Positions 35,004 to 47,890 of a stretch of DNA of 64,000 nt are shown here, one piece after another. Made by a program: the position numbers and the translations under genes. The number at the start of each line of letters is the position of its first letter. The first letter of the stretch is position 1. The notes beneath the pieces are model-generated. The model was not told the DNA's origin. It searched no databases and saw nothing but the letters and a program-made list of their open reading frames with translations. The stretch spans positions 149,103,935 through 149,167,934 of the forward strand of contig NC_135715.1 in the NCBI RefSeq assembly GCF_964656455.1, given 5' to 3'. This stretch comes from Halichoerus grypus (lineage: Eukaryota > Chordata > Mammalia > Carnivora > Phocidae).

Positions 35004-35019
35004 AACATCAATACTTCGC

Positions 35020-36830
35020 ATCTTTGACTGAATCTTCTGAAAAAGATCCAGAAGGTCCATATGGCATCGAGAGGGAAAAGTTGTGAGTTCTTGAAAGGAC
35101 CTCTAGATTTGGACTATCAGTATCTCAGTGATGATCTATTTGATCAGAGGAGTAGGACATCTTCTACCCAATTTCCTGTATGCTGGGGTCTTGTTACCAG
35201 AGTAGCCTCCATCTTTTTCAAATAATAGACTGATACTAGATATCTCCACATCATAAGGAGTGGAGGAATAAGCCAAGATTTAATGTGATCAAAAATAAAT
35301 TAATATTCTATGGCAGGAGGCAAATACACTAGATTTTGATACTAGTATATTATGCAAAATTATGTTACAGAGTTAAAATAATTTACTATAAAAATAAAAA
35401 AAATATGTAGTAGAGGGATTAACTATTCATCCCATCAAGGAAAATCCAGTTTTACCTTAATAGCTGTCCTCTGCTCTATTCATATGAATAAAGTTCTATT
35501 AAAATTATTTGTAGAAACTATTATAAATTGAGACAAATGAAAATTAGTTTGGAAAACCACACATATGTCAAGAAGCTAAGCGTGTATTTATTAACTACAA
35601 TTGAGTTTTTGGCAAGAGTGACTGATAGGAAATTTGAAGAGTTTATAATGCTATGAGATTGTTTTTAAAACTAGGATTTATAAAAATGTTATCACTATGT
35701 GATTTGTTTGAGAAAAGCAATGGAAGGAATTTGTTGCCAGCAAATTTATGTGGCAAGTAAACTTAACTAACAAATTAGAAAAATAAATTTGTTTGAAAGA
35801 TCTCATATTCTGGAGAAATGGTGGTATAGAGAAATGATTTATGTTACATTAGAAATCCATTTGCAAGAGAAAACTTTTAGTGTGCAAGCAAATAAAGCAA
35901 AACAACCAAGAAAATTATCAAGTGGCCTTCTGGGAATACATAAAAGGAGTAGTCAATGCATCAGTCAATCTGGGCTTATAGGTAAATAAACATATTTTAA
36001 GGGGAAATGATTACACAAAATTTAGTATAATTAATTATAAAATAAAATTTTAAAGTAAGTAGGTTAGAATAGGCTCAGGTCAGTGGAAAATCACAATTAT
36101 CATTGTCACCATATTTATGAGGATGTTCTGATCAACAATAGCAAATAGCTATTGTAAAATAGGCGTGGACTCGACCTTATAGAAGATAATTATATAAAAC
36201 CCAAATAATTCAGTGTTAACAGGCACTAAAATCATGCACATAATCAGTAAGACATAAAAGTTTTGAGTAATGAATGGAATAAATCTCAGCATATTATTTT
36301 CCCATTTGTTAATTGAAAAGTATATCTCCTTCAGCAATATCTCTTCCTGTCAGGTGCTCCCGCAGAAATATCGCTTTCTTAGGCAGAGTTTCTCAAAATG
36401 ACAACTTGTGCACTGAAGTGATGAATAAAGGAATAAAATAACTCTGTTAGCATTATGAAAACTCAAGCCAATGGATATTGCTCAATAATAAATATAATCT
36501 TTATTATAGGGGTAGTGTGTTTGAACAACATAAGAGCAAGGGGACCTTCTGAAATTCTATGAATGAGGAATTGATCTATGAAAGATGTGACATTTTAAAG
36601 ATTATGCAAAGAGAATATTTGGTAATGTGAAGGTGTCATAAAAGAGTATTGAGTCAAGGTACTTGATAGAAGTGGTAACAGATATATTTGATTATGAAGG
36701 GTTAGCGAATAAGGTAAATTGTGAAAAATCTGAAAACAAATTGAAGACATTTCTTATATTGCTCTGAACTACATAATTAAGTTAAATTATTCTAGTCTGT
36801 AATGGTCAAGTCTTAGACCTCTTAGGTCAA
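35020..36830. other. AT-rich DNA, nothing recognised
   Basis: No repeat or coding signal recognised. Confidence 0.4.
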
Positions 36831-36839
36831 GCATGTCAC

Positions 36840-37260
36840 CTCCCACCTGAGCCATCTCATCCAGCTTCCAGCTGCATCCCATGACCCATCAGCGACTGTC
36901 ATGACCAGACTAATTTTATTTAAACTTTGGTTCACCATATTTTGTTTTGTCATCTTTCCTTGGAACACTCAATGACTCTCACTCTCTACTAAACTAAGGT
37001 CAAATTCCTTAGTCTGACATTCACAGTCCTCTACATTTGATTACAAATAACTGCTCTGCAGCTTTATCTTTTCTTGCAGTGGAACACAGAGCCTCTATCT
37101 TAGTCATCCTAAGTTTCTTGTACTTTTCCTAAACAGTCATTAGACTTTTCTGCTTTTCATGACCCTATCACCTGTGTTTGAAACACTGCTCCACCATCTT
37201 TGTCTAACGAATGTACTCATTTCAAGGCTCATTTCACATGTCAGTGATTTCTCGAGTAGA
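36840..37260 (+). repeat. L2 LINE 3' fragment
   Basis: The sequence from 'ctaaggtcaaattccttagt' through 'ttcacagtcctctacatttg' to 'aaggctcatttcacatgtca' follows the order of the L2 3' region. Divergent and non-coding. Confidence 0.6.
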
Positions 37261-37790
37261 CATAAACTCAGATTTTCACCAAAGAGTGTATTTTATATCT
37301 GTTGTCACGTGGTGATTATTAATAAGATTGCTTCAATTCTCAAAAATATTCCATTGGACGGTCATGAATTTAGTCATCTCAGTGATTTCAACTACTTCAG
37401 TAGAAAGATAATCTTCTGAGGCATTAAGCCTTACTAATTTTAGGAAGTCAAAAATGTTTAAAAATGAGTGAAGGAGGGAAGGATAGAATGGGGGGAATAA
37501 TACAGGAGGAATACTGACTAATATGAAGATTAATCTAGATGAAGAAAAACCATTGTCTGAAATAACTCTGGTATGACAGAAAAGAAAAAATAAGTAGGTT
37601 AACAAAAAAAATAATGTACTCGAACATATCTATTACAAGTATGAAAGCACGTGTAGTTTAAAATGTTGCTCACATTGTTATTTAATGATGCTATGTTTTC
37701 TTGCTCATATGACATGGTTGTAAATGACTTAAATTGAAAAATACTATTTATTTAAAATGTGAAACATATACAAAAACTATAGCAGTAATA
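37261..37790. other. No recognised feature
   Basis: No repeat or coding signal recognised. Confidence 0.4.
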
Positions 37791-37794
37791 GACA

Positions 37795-37935
37795 GTAGAG
37801 GGTAATGATTCAGAGTCAGAATCTTTCCTCTTCTCCTTGTTAGCTGTATCATCTTGACAGGTCTCCTGATCTCTTAGTACCTTGGTTTCCTCATTGTGTA
37901 AAGGAAAATATATACCAGTAGCCTGGATATATCTC
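37795..37935 (+). repeat. MIR SINE fragment
   Basis: 'gattcagagtcagaatcttt', 'gttagctgtatcatcttgac', 'cttggtttcctcattgtgta' are in MIR order. Confidence 0.75.
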
Positions 37936-37939
37936 TCAA

Positions 37940-39135
37940 TCTGAAAATTTCCCTGTCTACCCACAGTATATTATTTAAAAATAGTTTTAAAATGAATTCT
38001 GTGTGTGTGTTTCAAATAGTTTAATCTTTTCCAGCTTTGCTATGTGGGTGATCCTGTGCCTAGGCATTTTTAAGTGTAATATAGTTTGTGAATCTCTTAA
38101 GGCCTCTTCAGGAGGGGAAGCTATCATATTTAGTACAACAGAGTCTTCAATTTCTGGCTTCCTCGCGATGTTAATATTAGATTTTTGGCTCTTTTCCAAA
38201 TATAATATGCTGTGCTAGCATTTTCTTATAGAGCCTAAAAAAAATGGGAAAGAACTCTTTGTTTTCCCCTAAAATGACTGAAGAAGCCTCTCCTGATCAC
38301 TAAAGACCTGGAAACAGGCTAACAGACAGGAATTATAGTGTGCGGAGTATTTGCTGAGGTTCCTTTTAAGGCCTGGTAACATCTTCTTTCCCATAATTAA
38401 TTCAATGTGTTGTGATCCAAGACATTTCCAGTTCAGATCCTTTTCCGGAGGATAATACTAAGCTATAGAAGGAAAGGCAAACGCTATGGTGGCTTGAGTT
38501 TCATCTCGGCCTCCTTTGATGCATAAGGCATCTCCTCTGGTATATTTTTATTCCTTATTGGCATCCACAGGAATACTTGTCAATTCCCTGGTCAGATATC
38601 TAGTCTGTGTCTCCTTATCCAGACTCTAAAACCTCATTTTCCCAGAGATGACCACTTCCTTCTGCAGGGAAAAGGGAGAACAGGAGACATTTAAATGCTT
38701 TTCTGTACGACTGCTGTGGCAGAGGGTGTTGGTTTGGTCCTTTGAATGCCTGGGAATAGAATTCTGCCATCTCCCGTATAGCAATCATACAGTGTTGTTG
38801 CAGGAGATTATTGAATGAGATTTGACATCTTCTTAGACCCTGTCTGAAAATGACCTACACAAGTCATCTTTAATCTTCAACCTCTAAATTTAAAGAGGAT
38901 TCCCTCATTTACCACCTCTTTTTCATGGAATCAGCCAAGGCAGGACAATAAAATGGTGAGAGACTTCCATTTATACCCAACCCTTATTTTTTTCCCAACA
39001 AGTTTTCTCCAACATTTCTTATCCCCTTGTCCAGTTTGGAGGCTCTTATCTTTCCAAGGGCTGTAGATCATTTAGCTACTGACAAAACCATGCATGTAAC
39101 AAACCAACTGTAATTTAGCAGCATACAATGATATA
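37940..39135. other. No recognised feature
   Basis: Overlapping frames on both strands at 37987-38218 have no known domain. A short (TG)n run is at 37999-38010. Confidence 0.4.
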
Positions 39136-39136
39136 T

Positions 39137-39249
39137 TTATTTTTAAGATTTTATTTTTTTAAGTAATCCCTGTATCCAATGAGGGGCTTGAACTTACAAC
39201 CTTGAGATCAAGAGTCACATGTTCTGCCAGCTAGCCAGCCAGGCCCCCC
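39137..39249 (-). mobile_element. Short, older CAN SINE
   Basis: On the minus strand: a degenerate tRNA-like head ('ggctggctagctggcagaac'), 'atgtgactcttgatctcaag', then 'acttaaaaaaataaaatctt'. It lacks the CT-rich body, as in an old short subtype. The flanking sequences acaatgatat and acaacaatat are a possible, decayed TSD. Confidence 0.8.
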
Positions 39250-39671
39250 CACAACAATATGTTTAAATGATTCTGGATTGGTGGAGGCTTAGCTTATCAA
39301 TGGTGGGTTCAGTTGGGCTTGACTCCAAGTTGCAGATTGGGTCTAGGTCTCCTCCACCTTGGATCTGTGGCTACCCAAGGCATGAAAAAGCAGAAATGAA
39401 GGAGAGAAAATACATCTTAAGTCTCTGTTCACATCATGTCAATAACATCTCATTGGCTGAAGTAACTCACAGGCCAAGCCCAAATTCCAGAGACTGGGAA
39501 GTACATGCTATCCACCATGAGACCATTGCAAGGAGATGGATGTACAATACTACTACAGGGAAGTGAAGAATTAAGACTAAGAATTCAAAATATCAGAGAT
39601 AAGGAAAAATAAAATTTCACTCAGCTATCAGTATCTCTAGTTTAGTTAAAATATCATATTTTCTTTCTCTT
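39250..39671. other. No recognised mobile element
   Basis: A 99-codon frame (39267-39566, +) is not recognisable. Phrases such as ttgggcttgactccaagttg could belong to an old interspersed repeat, but I cannot place it. Confidence 0.3.
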
Positions 39672-39684
39672 TGCATCTTTTTTT

Positions 39685-39878
39685 TTAAAGATTTTATTTA
39701 TTTATTTGATGGAGAGAGAGAGAGAACGTGAACACACAAGCAGGCGGAGTGGCAGGGAGAGAGAGAAGCAGGTTCCCAGCAGAGCAGGGAGTCTGATGTG
39801 GGACTCGATACCAGGACCCTGGGATCATGACCTGAGCTGAAGGCAGATGCTTAATTGATTGAGCCATACAGGCGTTCC
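39685..39878 (-). mobile_element. CAN SINE
   Basis: Antisense CAN SINE with several differences from consensus (head ends caggcgttcc). TSD tgcatcttttttt at 39672-39684 and 39879-39891. Confidence 0.95.
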
Positions 39879-39891
39879 TGCATCTTTTTTT

Positions 39892-40262
39892 CTGGTACAA
39901 GAGAGACTAAAATAAAGTCTAGTCTGAACAGTGAGAAGAGTGATGGGATAAGTGAAGATATTTCAGGGATAATGCAATTCAGCAATTTTACCATATATTT
40001 GAGTATTCTTTGGCTCCTCTGGAACTCTCTCTTTCTTTTTCCCTTCCTGGATTAGTAATATTTGGAAATGATATTGTTTAACCTTCTCTCTCTCCCTCTA
40101 AAAATATGGAGGTCTTGGTGTTCTAACTTGGCCTGAAGACCGTAGGAGGAGAGCTGGTTTCAAGATGGAGCCATGTAAGGCTCAATCCATGCAAGAGTCT
40201 GGGAAGCAAGCCCAAGGCATTAGGTCCAAGGGGCAGATGGAGAACAAGAACTAGATAAGAGA
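39892..40262. other. No recognised feature
   Basis: No repeat or coding signal recognised. Confidence 0.35.
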
Positions 40263-41392
40263 TGAAAAATCAATAGGGAAATATTGAACCAAAACTATAG
40301 ACCAAATGCACCTACCAGACACATATAGAACATTCTATTCAGCAGCAACAGAGTACCCATCCTTTTCAAGTACACATGGATCATTCTCCAGGAAAGATCA
40401 TATGGCAGGTCACAAAACAAGTCTTAGCAAATTTAAGAAGGTTAAAACCATACCAGGTATCTTTTATGACCACTATGGCATGAAACCAGAAATTAATACT
40501 AGAAAGGAAGCTGGAAAATTCACAAATAAGTGGAAATTAATTAACTCCTAAAGGACCAATAGGTTAAAGCTGTTTTTTTTTTTTTAGAAAAGATAAACAA
40601 AACTGACAAATCTTTAGTTAGACTAAGAAAAAAAAAAAAAAGAGGAAACTCAGATAAATAAAACCAAAATGGAAGAGGAGACATTATAACTGTTAGCACA
40701 GAAGTACTAAGGATTATAAGTGACTACTATGAACAATATGCCAACAAACTGGATAATCTAGAAGAAATGGATAAATTCCTAGAAACATACAACCAATCAA
40801 GACTGGCTCACAAAGACATAGAAAAATCTTAACAGACCAGTAACAAATAAGGCATTTAAATCAGTCATCAAAATCTCCTAACAAAGAAAAGCCCAGGACC
40901 AGATGGTTTCCCTGGTGAATTCTATTAAACATTTAAGAATTAAGGCCAATCCTTCTCAAACTCTTCAAAAATTTTGAAGAGAAGAGAACACTCCCAAACT
41001 CTTTTTATGAGGCCAGTATTATTCCAATACCAGAGCCAGTTAAGGGCTTTGAAGAAGAGGACTTAACAGCAAAGAAAAAACTATAGGCCAATATCCCTAA
41101 TGAGTACAGATGAAAAAATTCTCAACAAAATGTTAGCAACTGAATCCAACAGCACATTAAGAGGATCATACATCATGATCGAGGGGGATTTATTCCGGGG
41201 ATGCAAGTATGGTTCAATACATGCAGATCAATAAATGTGATACACCACACTAGTAGAATAAAAATAAAAACCATATGGTCATCCTAAGAAATGCAGAAAA
41301 AACACTTGATGAAGCACAACATCATTTCATTATAAAAAATTTCAACAAATTGGGTATAGAAGGAACATACCTCAACATAATAAAGGCCATAT

Positions 41393-41755
41393 ATGACAAG
41401 CCCACAGCTAACATTAAAATCAATGGGGGAAAGTTTTAGTTTTCCCTCTAAGATTAGGTATAGACAAGGGTGCCCTTTCTCACCACTCTTATTCAACATA
41501 GTACTGGAAGTCCTAGTCAGAACCCTTGAGCAAGAAAAAGAAATAAAAGACATCCAAATTGAAATAGAAGAAGTAAAATTGTCTTTGTTTGGAGATAATA
41601 TGATTTTCTACATAGAAAATCCTAAAGACTCTACCAAAAAACTGTTAGAACTCAGCAACAAATTCAGTAAAGTTGCAGGACATAAAATCAACATACACAA
41701 ATTTGTTGTGTTTCTACAAACTAACAACAAAATATCTGAAAAAGAAATAAAATAA
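41393..41755 (+). pseudogene. L1 ORF2 reverse transcriptase fragment, inactive
   Basis: A 120-codon open stretch holds recognisable L1 reverse transcriptase: [18 protein letters not shown] (region before the catalytic block), then [18 protein letters not shown]. The catalytic motif, normally F/Y-A-D-D in L1, here reads FGDN, so the second aspartate is lost, and Ala is replaced by Gly. It is only a fraction of ORF2 (normally well over 1,200 residues). It is a dead relic that happens to be open. Confidence 0.93.
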
Positions 41756-41990
41756 TCCCATTCACAATAGCAGAAGGAATAATAAAATACTTAGGAATAA
41801 ATGTAAACAAGGAGGTGAAAGATCTGTACATAGAAAACTGTAAGACTTTGATGAAAGGCATTAAAGATGATGCATATAAATGGAAAGATATCCTGAGGTA
41901 ATGGATTGGAAGAATTAATATGGTTAAAATGTCCATACTACCCAAAGCCATCAGTAGATTAAATGGAATCTCTATCAAAATTCCAATGGG

Positions 41991-42189
41991 AGGGGCGCCT
42001 GGGTGGCTCAGTTGTTAAGCATCTGCCTTCGGCTCAGGTCATGATCCCAGGGTCCTAGGATTGAGCCCCACATTGGGCTCCCTGTTCGGCGGGAAGCCTG
42101 CTTCTCCCTCTCCCACTCCCCCTGCTTGTGTTCCCTCTCTCGTTGTGTCTCTCTCTGTCAAATAAATAAGTAAAAAATCTTTAAAAAAA
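41991..42189 (+). mobile_element. CAN SINE nested in L1 ORF2
   Basis: Near-consensus arctoid SINE. The TSD aaaattccaatgg is at 41977-41989 and about 42190-42202. Removing it restores the continuity of the L1 sequence, which proves that the L1 is older. Confidence 0.96.
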
Positions 42190-44059
42190 AAAATTCCAAT
42201 GGAATTTTTCACACAAATAGAAAAAACAAACATGAAATTTGTATTAAACCACAAGAGACACTGAAAGTCAAAGCAATCTTGAAAAAGAAAAACAAAGCTA
42301 GAGGCATCATGCTTCCTGATTTCAAACTATATTACAAAGCAATAGTAACTAAAACAGTACGGTATTGGCATAAAAACAAACATATAAATCAATAAAACAG
42401 TATAGAGAGCCCCAAATAAACCCGTGAATGTATGGTCAGTTAATTTATGATGAAGGAGCCAAGAATATACAATGGAGAAAAGGCAGTCTCTTCAATAAAT
42501 GGTGTTGGGAAAGAAAACTGGAAAGCCACGTGTAAAAGAATGAAACTGGACCACTATCGTACACCATATACAAAAATTAACTCAGAAATGGATTAAAGAC
42601 TTGAATGTAAGACCTGAAAGAAGACATAGGCAGCAATCTCCCTGACATACGTCTTGGTGATGATTTTTTGGATTTGACACCAAAAGCAAAAGTGACAAAA
42701 GCAAAAATAAACAAGTGAAACTACATCAAACTTGAAGCTTCTGAACAGTAAAGGAAACCATCAACAAAATGAAAAGACAATGTATGGAATGGGAGAAATT
42801 ATTTGCAAGTCATATTCCTGATAAAAGGTGGAATCCAAAATATATAAAGAACTCATTCAATTCAGTAGAAAAAACAATCAGAATAAAAAACGGGCAGATG
42901 AACTGAATAGACATTTTCCCAAAGACATACAAATGGCCAACAGATTCATGAAAATGTGTCCAAAATCACTAACCATCTGAGAAATACAAATCAAAACTAC
43001 AATGAAATATCACTTCACATCTTTTAGAATGGTTTTCACCAAAACAACCATTTTGTTTGTTTGTTGGAGACAAAACAAAACAAAACACCCTAAGAGATAA
43101 CAAGTGTTTGTGAGGATGTGGAGAAAAGGCAACCTTTGTGTACTGCTGGGTGGAAATGTAAATTAGTAAAAGTACTATGGAAAACAGTATGGGGTTTCCT
43201 AAAAAAAATTAACAATAGAGCTACCATATGATCTAGCAATCTATGCTGGGTACATCTCCTAAGGAAATGGAATCGGAATCTTGAAGAGATATCTGCACTC
43301 TCATGTTCACTGCAGCATTATTTACAATAACCAAACTATGGAAAAAACTGAAATGTCCATCTATGGATGCATGGATAAAGAAGTGATTCCATTCCAATAT
43401 GCAAGGGAATATTATTTATCCATGAGAAAGAAGGAAATCCTGTCATTTGCTACCACACAGATGCGGGCCTTATGCTAAGAGAAATGAGTCAGACAGAAAA
43501 GCACAGATGCTGTTTATCACCTACATGTGCAGTCTGAAAAAGCTGAACTCCTCGAGACAGGTAATCAAATGACCATTTCCAGGGACTGGGGGCTAAAGGA
43601 AATGGGAAGATGTTGGTCAAAGTGTACAAACTTCCAGTTATGAGAAAAATAAGTTCTGTTGATCTAATGTGCAGCATGGTTATTATAGTTGACAATATTG
43701 GGTTGTATACTTGAAAGTTGCTAAGAGAGTAGATCTTAAATGTTTTTACCACAAATAAGAAATGGTAATTAAGTGAAATGATAGAGGTGTTAACTAATGC
43801 TACTGTGGTGATTGTTTCACAGTATGTGAGTGTATTAAATCAACACATTGTATACCTTAATCTTGCGCAACATTATATGTCAAGTGTATCTCAATAAGGT
43901 GGGAAAGAGTAAATAAGTAAGACAGGAAAAGCACATGTTAGGAGAGTTTTTCAATGCTGCTTTAAATTCGGCTATTATTTTTTTAGCTTTTAAACTTTTT
44001 TATATATGCAATTGCCATTTTGAAGAAAGGGAAAACAGGGTTGTAAATAGGTTTGAATG

Positions 44060-44165
44060 ACAAAGCTACTTTGTGACAAGCTGGGAGGTGAACTTAGGTC
44101 TATGTGATTCCAGTCTGGATGTTTACTTATCTATCACGCTACACAGTATCCTCAGCTAAGTAATC
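44060..44165 (-). repeat. MIR SINE fragment, antisense
   Basis: 'caagctgggaggtgaactta', 'ggtctatgtgattccagtct' are the antisense of the MIR head/core. Confidence 0.65.
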
Positions 44166-45660
44166 AATTTTCCCATATATAGAAGAAATTATGCTCCCCT
44201 CCCCTTTTTTTTTTTTTTTTTTTTTATAACTGACTGGACTCATTTTGTGGTTTTGATAAGACTCATTTCTTTTTTTATTGTCAGGAGCAAATAACAGCTG
44301 AATAGTTTCATGCCAGACTTAAATACATATTGCTTTTAGAAAATAATTCCATTTGGCTTTTTGACATGTTAGTGAAGGAGTACAATTTGCACTGTATTTC
44401 AGAGACAATTAAACAAGTAGCCTAGTTTTGCATTTGCTTTGTTTAAATAAAAAAAAGTAATTTCGTTTTACATTTTCTCTGCTAAAGATTATTAAGTATT
44501 TTTAAAGTTGTTCTTAAAATTCACATGCATGTTGACCTGCAAAGATCAAAAATTATATATATTTGTAACTAAAGGTATTTGGGAATCGGTTATTTTTTAA
44601 TCTGATTTATGGCAATTGTAATGATTTGGGCATGTTTTAAAAGCAGGCACTATGGATGCCAAGTTATATTTTCACGTGAGAGGAACAGTACCATAGGAAC
44701 AAAAATATATCCTTTATTAAAATGTTTTTGGACATCAAAAACACATCGGTGTTACATAGGACAGACTTTTAAAAAACTGCATTTGTTATTTGATGTGAAT
44801 GGGGAATGAATTATCAATGTGAAATTTAACTGTTTACCAAACTAAGTGGATGAATGTTTGTTTTTCAAACTTGGACCATTATTTATGTTGAACTACAGAT
44901 ACATAGTTTCTTTATCAATCGGGCATTTCTATCTTCTGGTCTTGTGACTTGCTAAACTTGTCCAAATATTTCAAGAGAAATTTAGCATTCCCAAAACAAG
45001 GTTAATTTAATTTGTTTTAATAAATATGATATGTTTTAACCAGACTTTATTCTAAGATGATTATCTTCTAAAAATGTAGACAAGGACCTAAAACTTGAAT
45101 AATTAAAGAATCAAAGTGGAAGAGATTTCAGAATCAATATTTTTTTTAAAAGTTCAATAGGTAAGTGCAAATGATACTACTGAAAATAATAGAGTAAGCA
45201 AATATATATTTTTGAATATTATAGATTTTTTTCAATACCTGGGAAGACATAATTACGTTTCATAAGTACCACTTCATAAGGTTTATGTGTACATACTTGG
45301 AGATCACAGGATTCTGTGAGAAAACAACTGTCAACTTTATTTTATTAAAGAAAATAATTCCAGAAAAATTCAATTTTTGATTATGCTTAGAGGACAAGGA
45401 GAGATAGAGTCACTCGATACAAAATATTTTCTTTTTCTTTATGCAAGTTATTTAGTTTTGTTGTGCTTCATTTATTCAGAAGTCTTTTTTGAAAGTTCTT
45501 TATAGATTTTTATCATTTTACAGATTGCTTAAAATCAGGGCACATAGAATATTCCCAGTTTTAAGTAAAATGAATGGGTTTTGTGTGGTCAGCTAAAAGT
45601 GAGTTTCTGCTAGGAACATAAGGAGGAGCAAAGGAGAGCAGGAAGCATTTGCACAATCAC
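44166..45660. other. AT-rich DNA, nothing recognised
   Basis: A T-run of about 22 bases lies near 44206-44226. No flanking element is evident. Confidence 0.4.
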
Positions 45661-45664
45661 TAAT

Positions 45665-46110
45665 ATAGATAAACTTTTTGACCAAGAATAAAAGAGAAAA
45701 CACAAATTATCTAATAAGATATGAAGGAGAGAATATCATTACTGACCCCACAGACATTGAAGAAGATAATTATACTACAAACAACTGTATATAGATAAAT
45801 TTGATAACTTAGATGAAATAGACCAATCCTTTGAAGACACAAGCTAACAAAGAGATGATCTGAACAATCATATTTTTGATAAATTGAATTTCTACTAAGC
45901 AAATCTTCCAGAAGAAAGAAGACTTTAACCCCAGATGGTTTCACAGGCTAATTCTAACAAAGACTGAAGGAGAAATAATCCCAGTTCTACACAGTCTTTC
46001 CCAGAAAATGGAGGAGGATGGACTTCTTCCCAAAACATTTTAGGGAACTTGCAATACCCTGAATTCAAAATCAAAGATATCACCAGAAAAGAAAACTGTA
46101 GACAAATACT
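45665..46110 (+). mobile_element. L1 ORF2 fragment (old)
   Basis: 'ccagatggtttcacaggcta', 'attctaacaaagactgaagg', 'cagttctacacagtctttcc' match the order of ORF2 upstream of the catalytic block. Many stops; no active-site region. Confidence 0.65.
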
Positions 46111-46680
46111 TCTTAAGAGGATTTGTTTTTTTGGTTTTTGTTTTTTGTTCTTGCTTTTTTCAAAATGAGAGTAAAATCAAAAAAGCAAACAAATATGTAA
46201 GGCCAAAATATTGTAATCCAAATGTTTATATTTCCTCTAAATTTAAATATCTTTATAGATAATTTGTTTAAACGAAAGAGAACGATTAATAATATAAAAC
46301 ACAAAAGCATAAAGAACTTTTAGGAGTTGCTTTTTCATTTTGCTTATTTTTTCCACATGACACTAGAGTTTTCCACTCATAGATGACTAACAAGTTGAAG
46401 TTGAAGACATTATTTTAAGACATTAGTTTTGACATTGTGATTCAAAATATTAACTCCTGTGTTCTAAATCCTTGATAAGTTTTAATCCCTGAATGGAGTG
46501 CAAAGTATAAGATTAAGAAGCTGAGATGAGTTCCTAGCTAAAGGATTATGGGGGTGATAGTAGGATGACAGAGAATAGGAAATGCTGGTATCCCAGGTCC
46601 TCGTATACTTTACTACACTGTCCACTGGTCAGATTGTCCCATATGATTCAGCCAGCATTTCTGAAGAAGATGATTGGGTT
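46111..46680. other. No recognised feature
   Basis: No repeat or coding signal recognised. Confidence 0.4.
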
Positions 46681-46689
46681 TGAAGGAGT

Positions 46690-46749
46690 TTCACTAATTT
46701 TACCATGTATGTTAACTAACTAGAATTTAAATAAAAACTTGAAAAAAAA
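46690..46749 (+). mobile_element. Carnivoran L1 3' tail, very short
   Basis: 'gttaactaactagaatttaa' followed by ataaaaacttgaaaaaaaa matches a carnivoran L1 3' terminus. The flanks share agtttca, a weak possible TSD. Confidence 0.6.
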
Positions 46750-47320
46750 TAGTTTCAATCCATATGAAAGTCTAACCCTGTCTCTGCCCCAGTTTTCTTA
46801 TATCGAGATTACCACACCCTGCGGCTGCATCTTCAAATTTCTTAAGATAGTATTTCCCATTCTGTGTCCCCCATCTCATCACATCCCTACACCCAAATAC
46901 CAGTCTATGTGGAAAACTGGAACTTAGCATCTTTTAAAGTGTAGAAACTGATAGTATGCCATGTATAAACTCTAAAAATCCAGAACTATGAATGTGATTA
47001 CAATTTACTAGGTATATGCATGAGGAAGATAGTATAAGGTCTGCTCTTTGAAGAATTCAAACACATGCATATTTGAAATACCAAAACTGTTTACATTCCA
47101 GAATCCCTCTGCTTCTTTTCCTAAAATCCCTTGCTTGGAGTTTCAAGTGTTTTAATGTTCTCAGGGAAAGGAACCCTCATTTAAAGTTGACATAGATCCT
47201 TTACTGTTTTTTCCAAATCAGATTCTAGGTTTACTGACTTAGACACAGGGTGACAGCATAATACGGAAGACCTTGGATGTATAAATAAAATTTGCTGTAC
47301 AATTTTCAGAAGCAATACTT
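46750..47320. other. No recognised feature
   Basis: No repeat or coding signal recognised. Confidence 0.4.
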
Positions 47321-47321
47321 A

Positions 47322-47890
47322 GAATATATCCAAAAGAAAAGAAAACACAAACTCGAAAGGAGAGCCAAACTCCTGTGTCCACAGCAGCATTATTTACAAT
47401 AGCCAAGATATGGAAACAACCCAAGTGTCCACTGATGGATGAATGGATAAAGAAGATGTGTTATGTATACACAGTGGAATATTATTCAACCATACAAAAT
47501 GAGAAATTCCTGCCATTTCTGACAACATGAATGGACCTTGAGGGCATTATGTGAAGTAAAATAAGTCAGATAAAGAAAGACAAATACTGTGTGATCTCCC
47601 TTATATGTAGAATCTACCACAAAGAAACCAACAAACAAAAAACCCAGACAACCAAAGTCATAGAAAAGTAGATAAGATTTGTGGTTACCAGAGATGGGGG
47701 ATAGGGAAAGGGGAATTGGAGGAGGGTAGCCAAAAGGTACAAACTTCCAGTCATAAGAGAAATAAGTACTAGGGATAGTAATCATTTCACAATGTATGTA
47801 AGCCAAACCTTTATGCTAAGTATCAGAAACTTATACAGTGGATGTATGGGTAATCGTATCTCAGTAAAACTGGACAAAAAAATAAAATAA
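47322..47890 (+). mobile_element. L1 3' end (ORF2 C-terminus plus 3'UTR)
   Basis: 'cagcagcattatttacaata', 'aacaacccaagtgtccactg', 'gtggaatattattcaaccat' then 'gaatggaccttgagggcatt' and a 3'UTR ending 'gtatctcagtaaaactggac' plus A-rich tail. This is the normal order for an old L1. ORF2 is truncated and non-functional. Confidence 0.9.

Larger units (their letters stand above)
40265..43920 (+). mobile_element. Long L1 relic: ORF2 (post-endonuclease to C-terminus) and 3'UTR
   Basis: The order follows L1 ORF2: the segment after the endonuclease (40265-40560), the region before the palm (40585-40850), RT palm (about 40860-41760), thumb and C-terminal part (41760-43470, with a MEYYLSMRKK-like stretch near 43400), then a 3'UTR ending 'ttatatgtcaagtgtatctc' near 43900. 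ORF1, the 5'UTR and the endonuclease are absent, and frameshifts and stops break the frame. Base order in the 3'UTR resembles L1MA/L1MB-age elements. Confidence 0.88.

Noticed and set aside
44206..44226. Poly-T as the tail of an antisense retroposon
   Set aside because: No recognisable element body follows and no TSD is seen.
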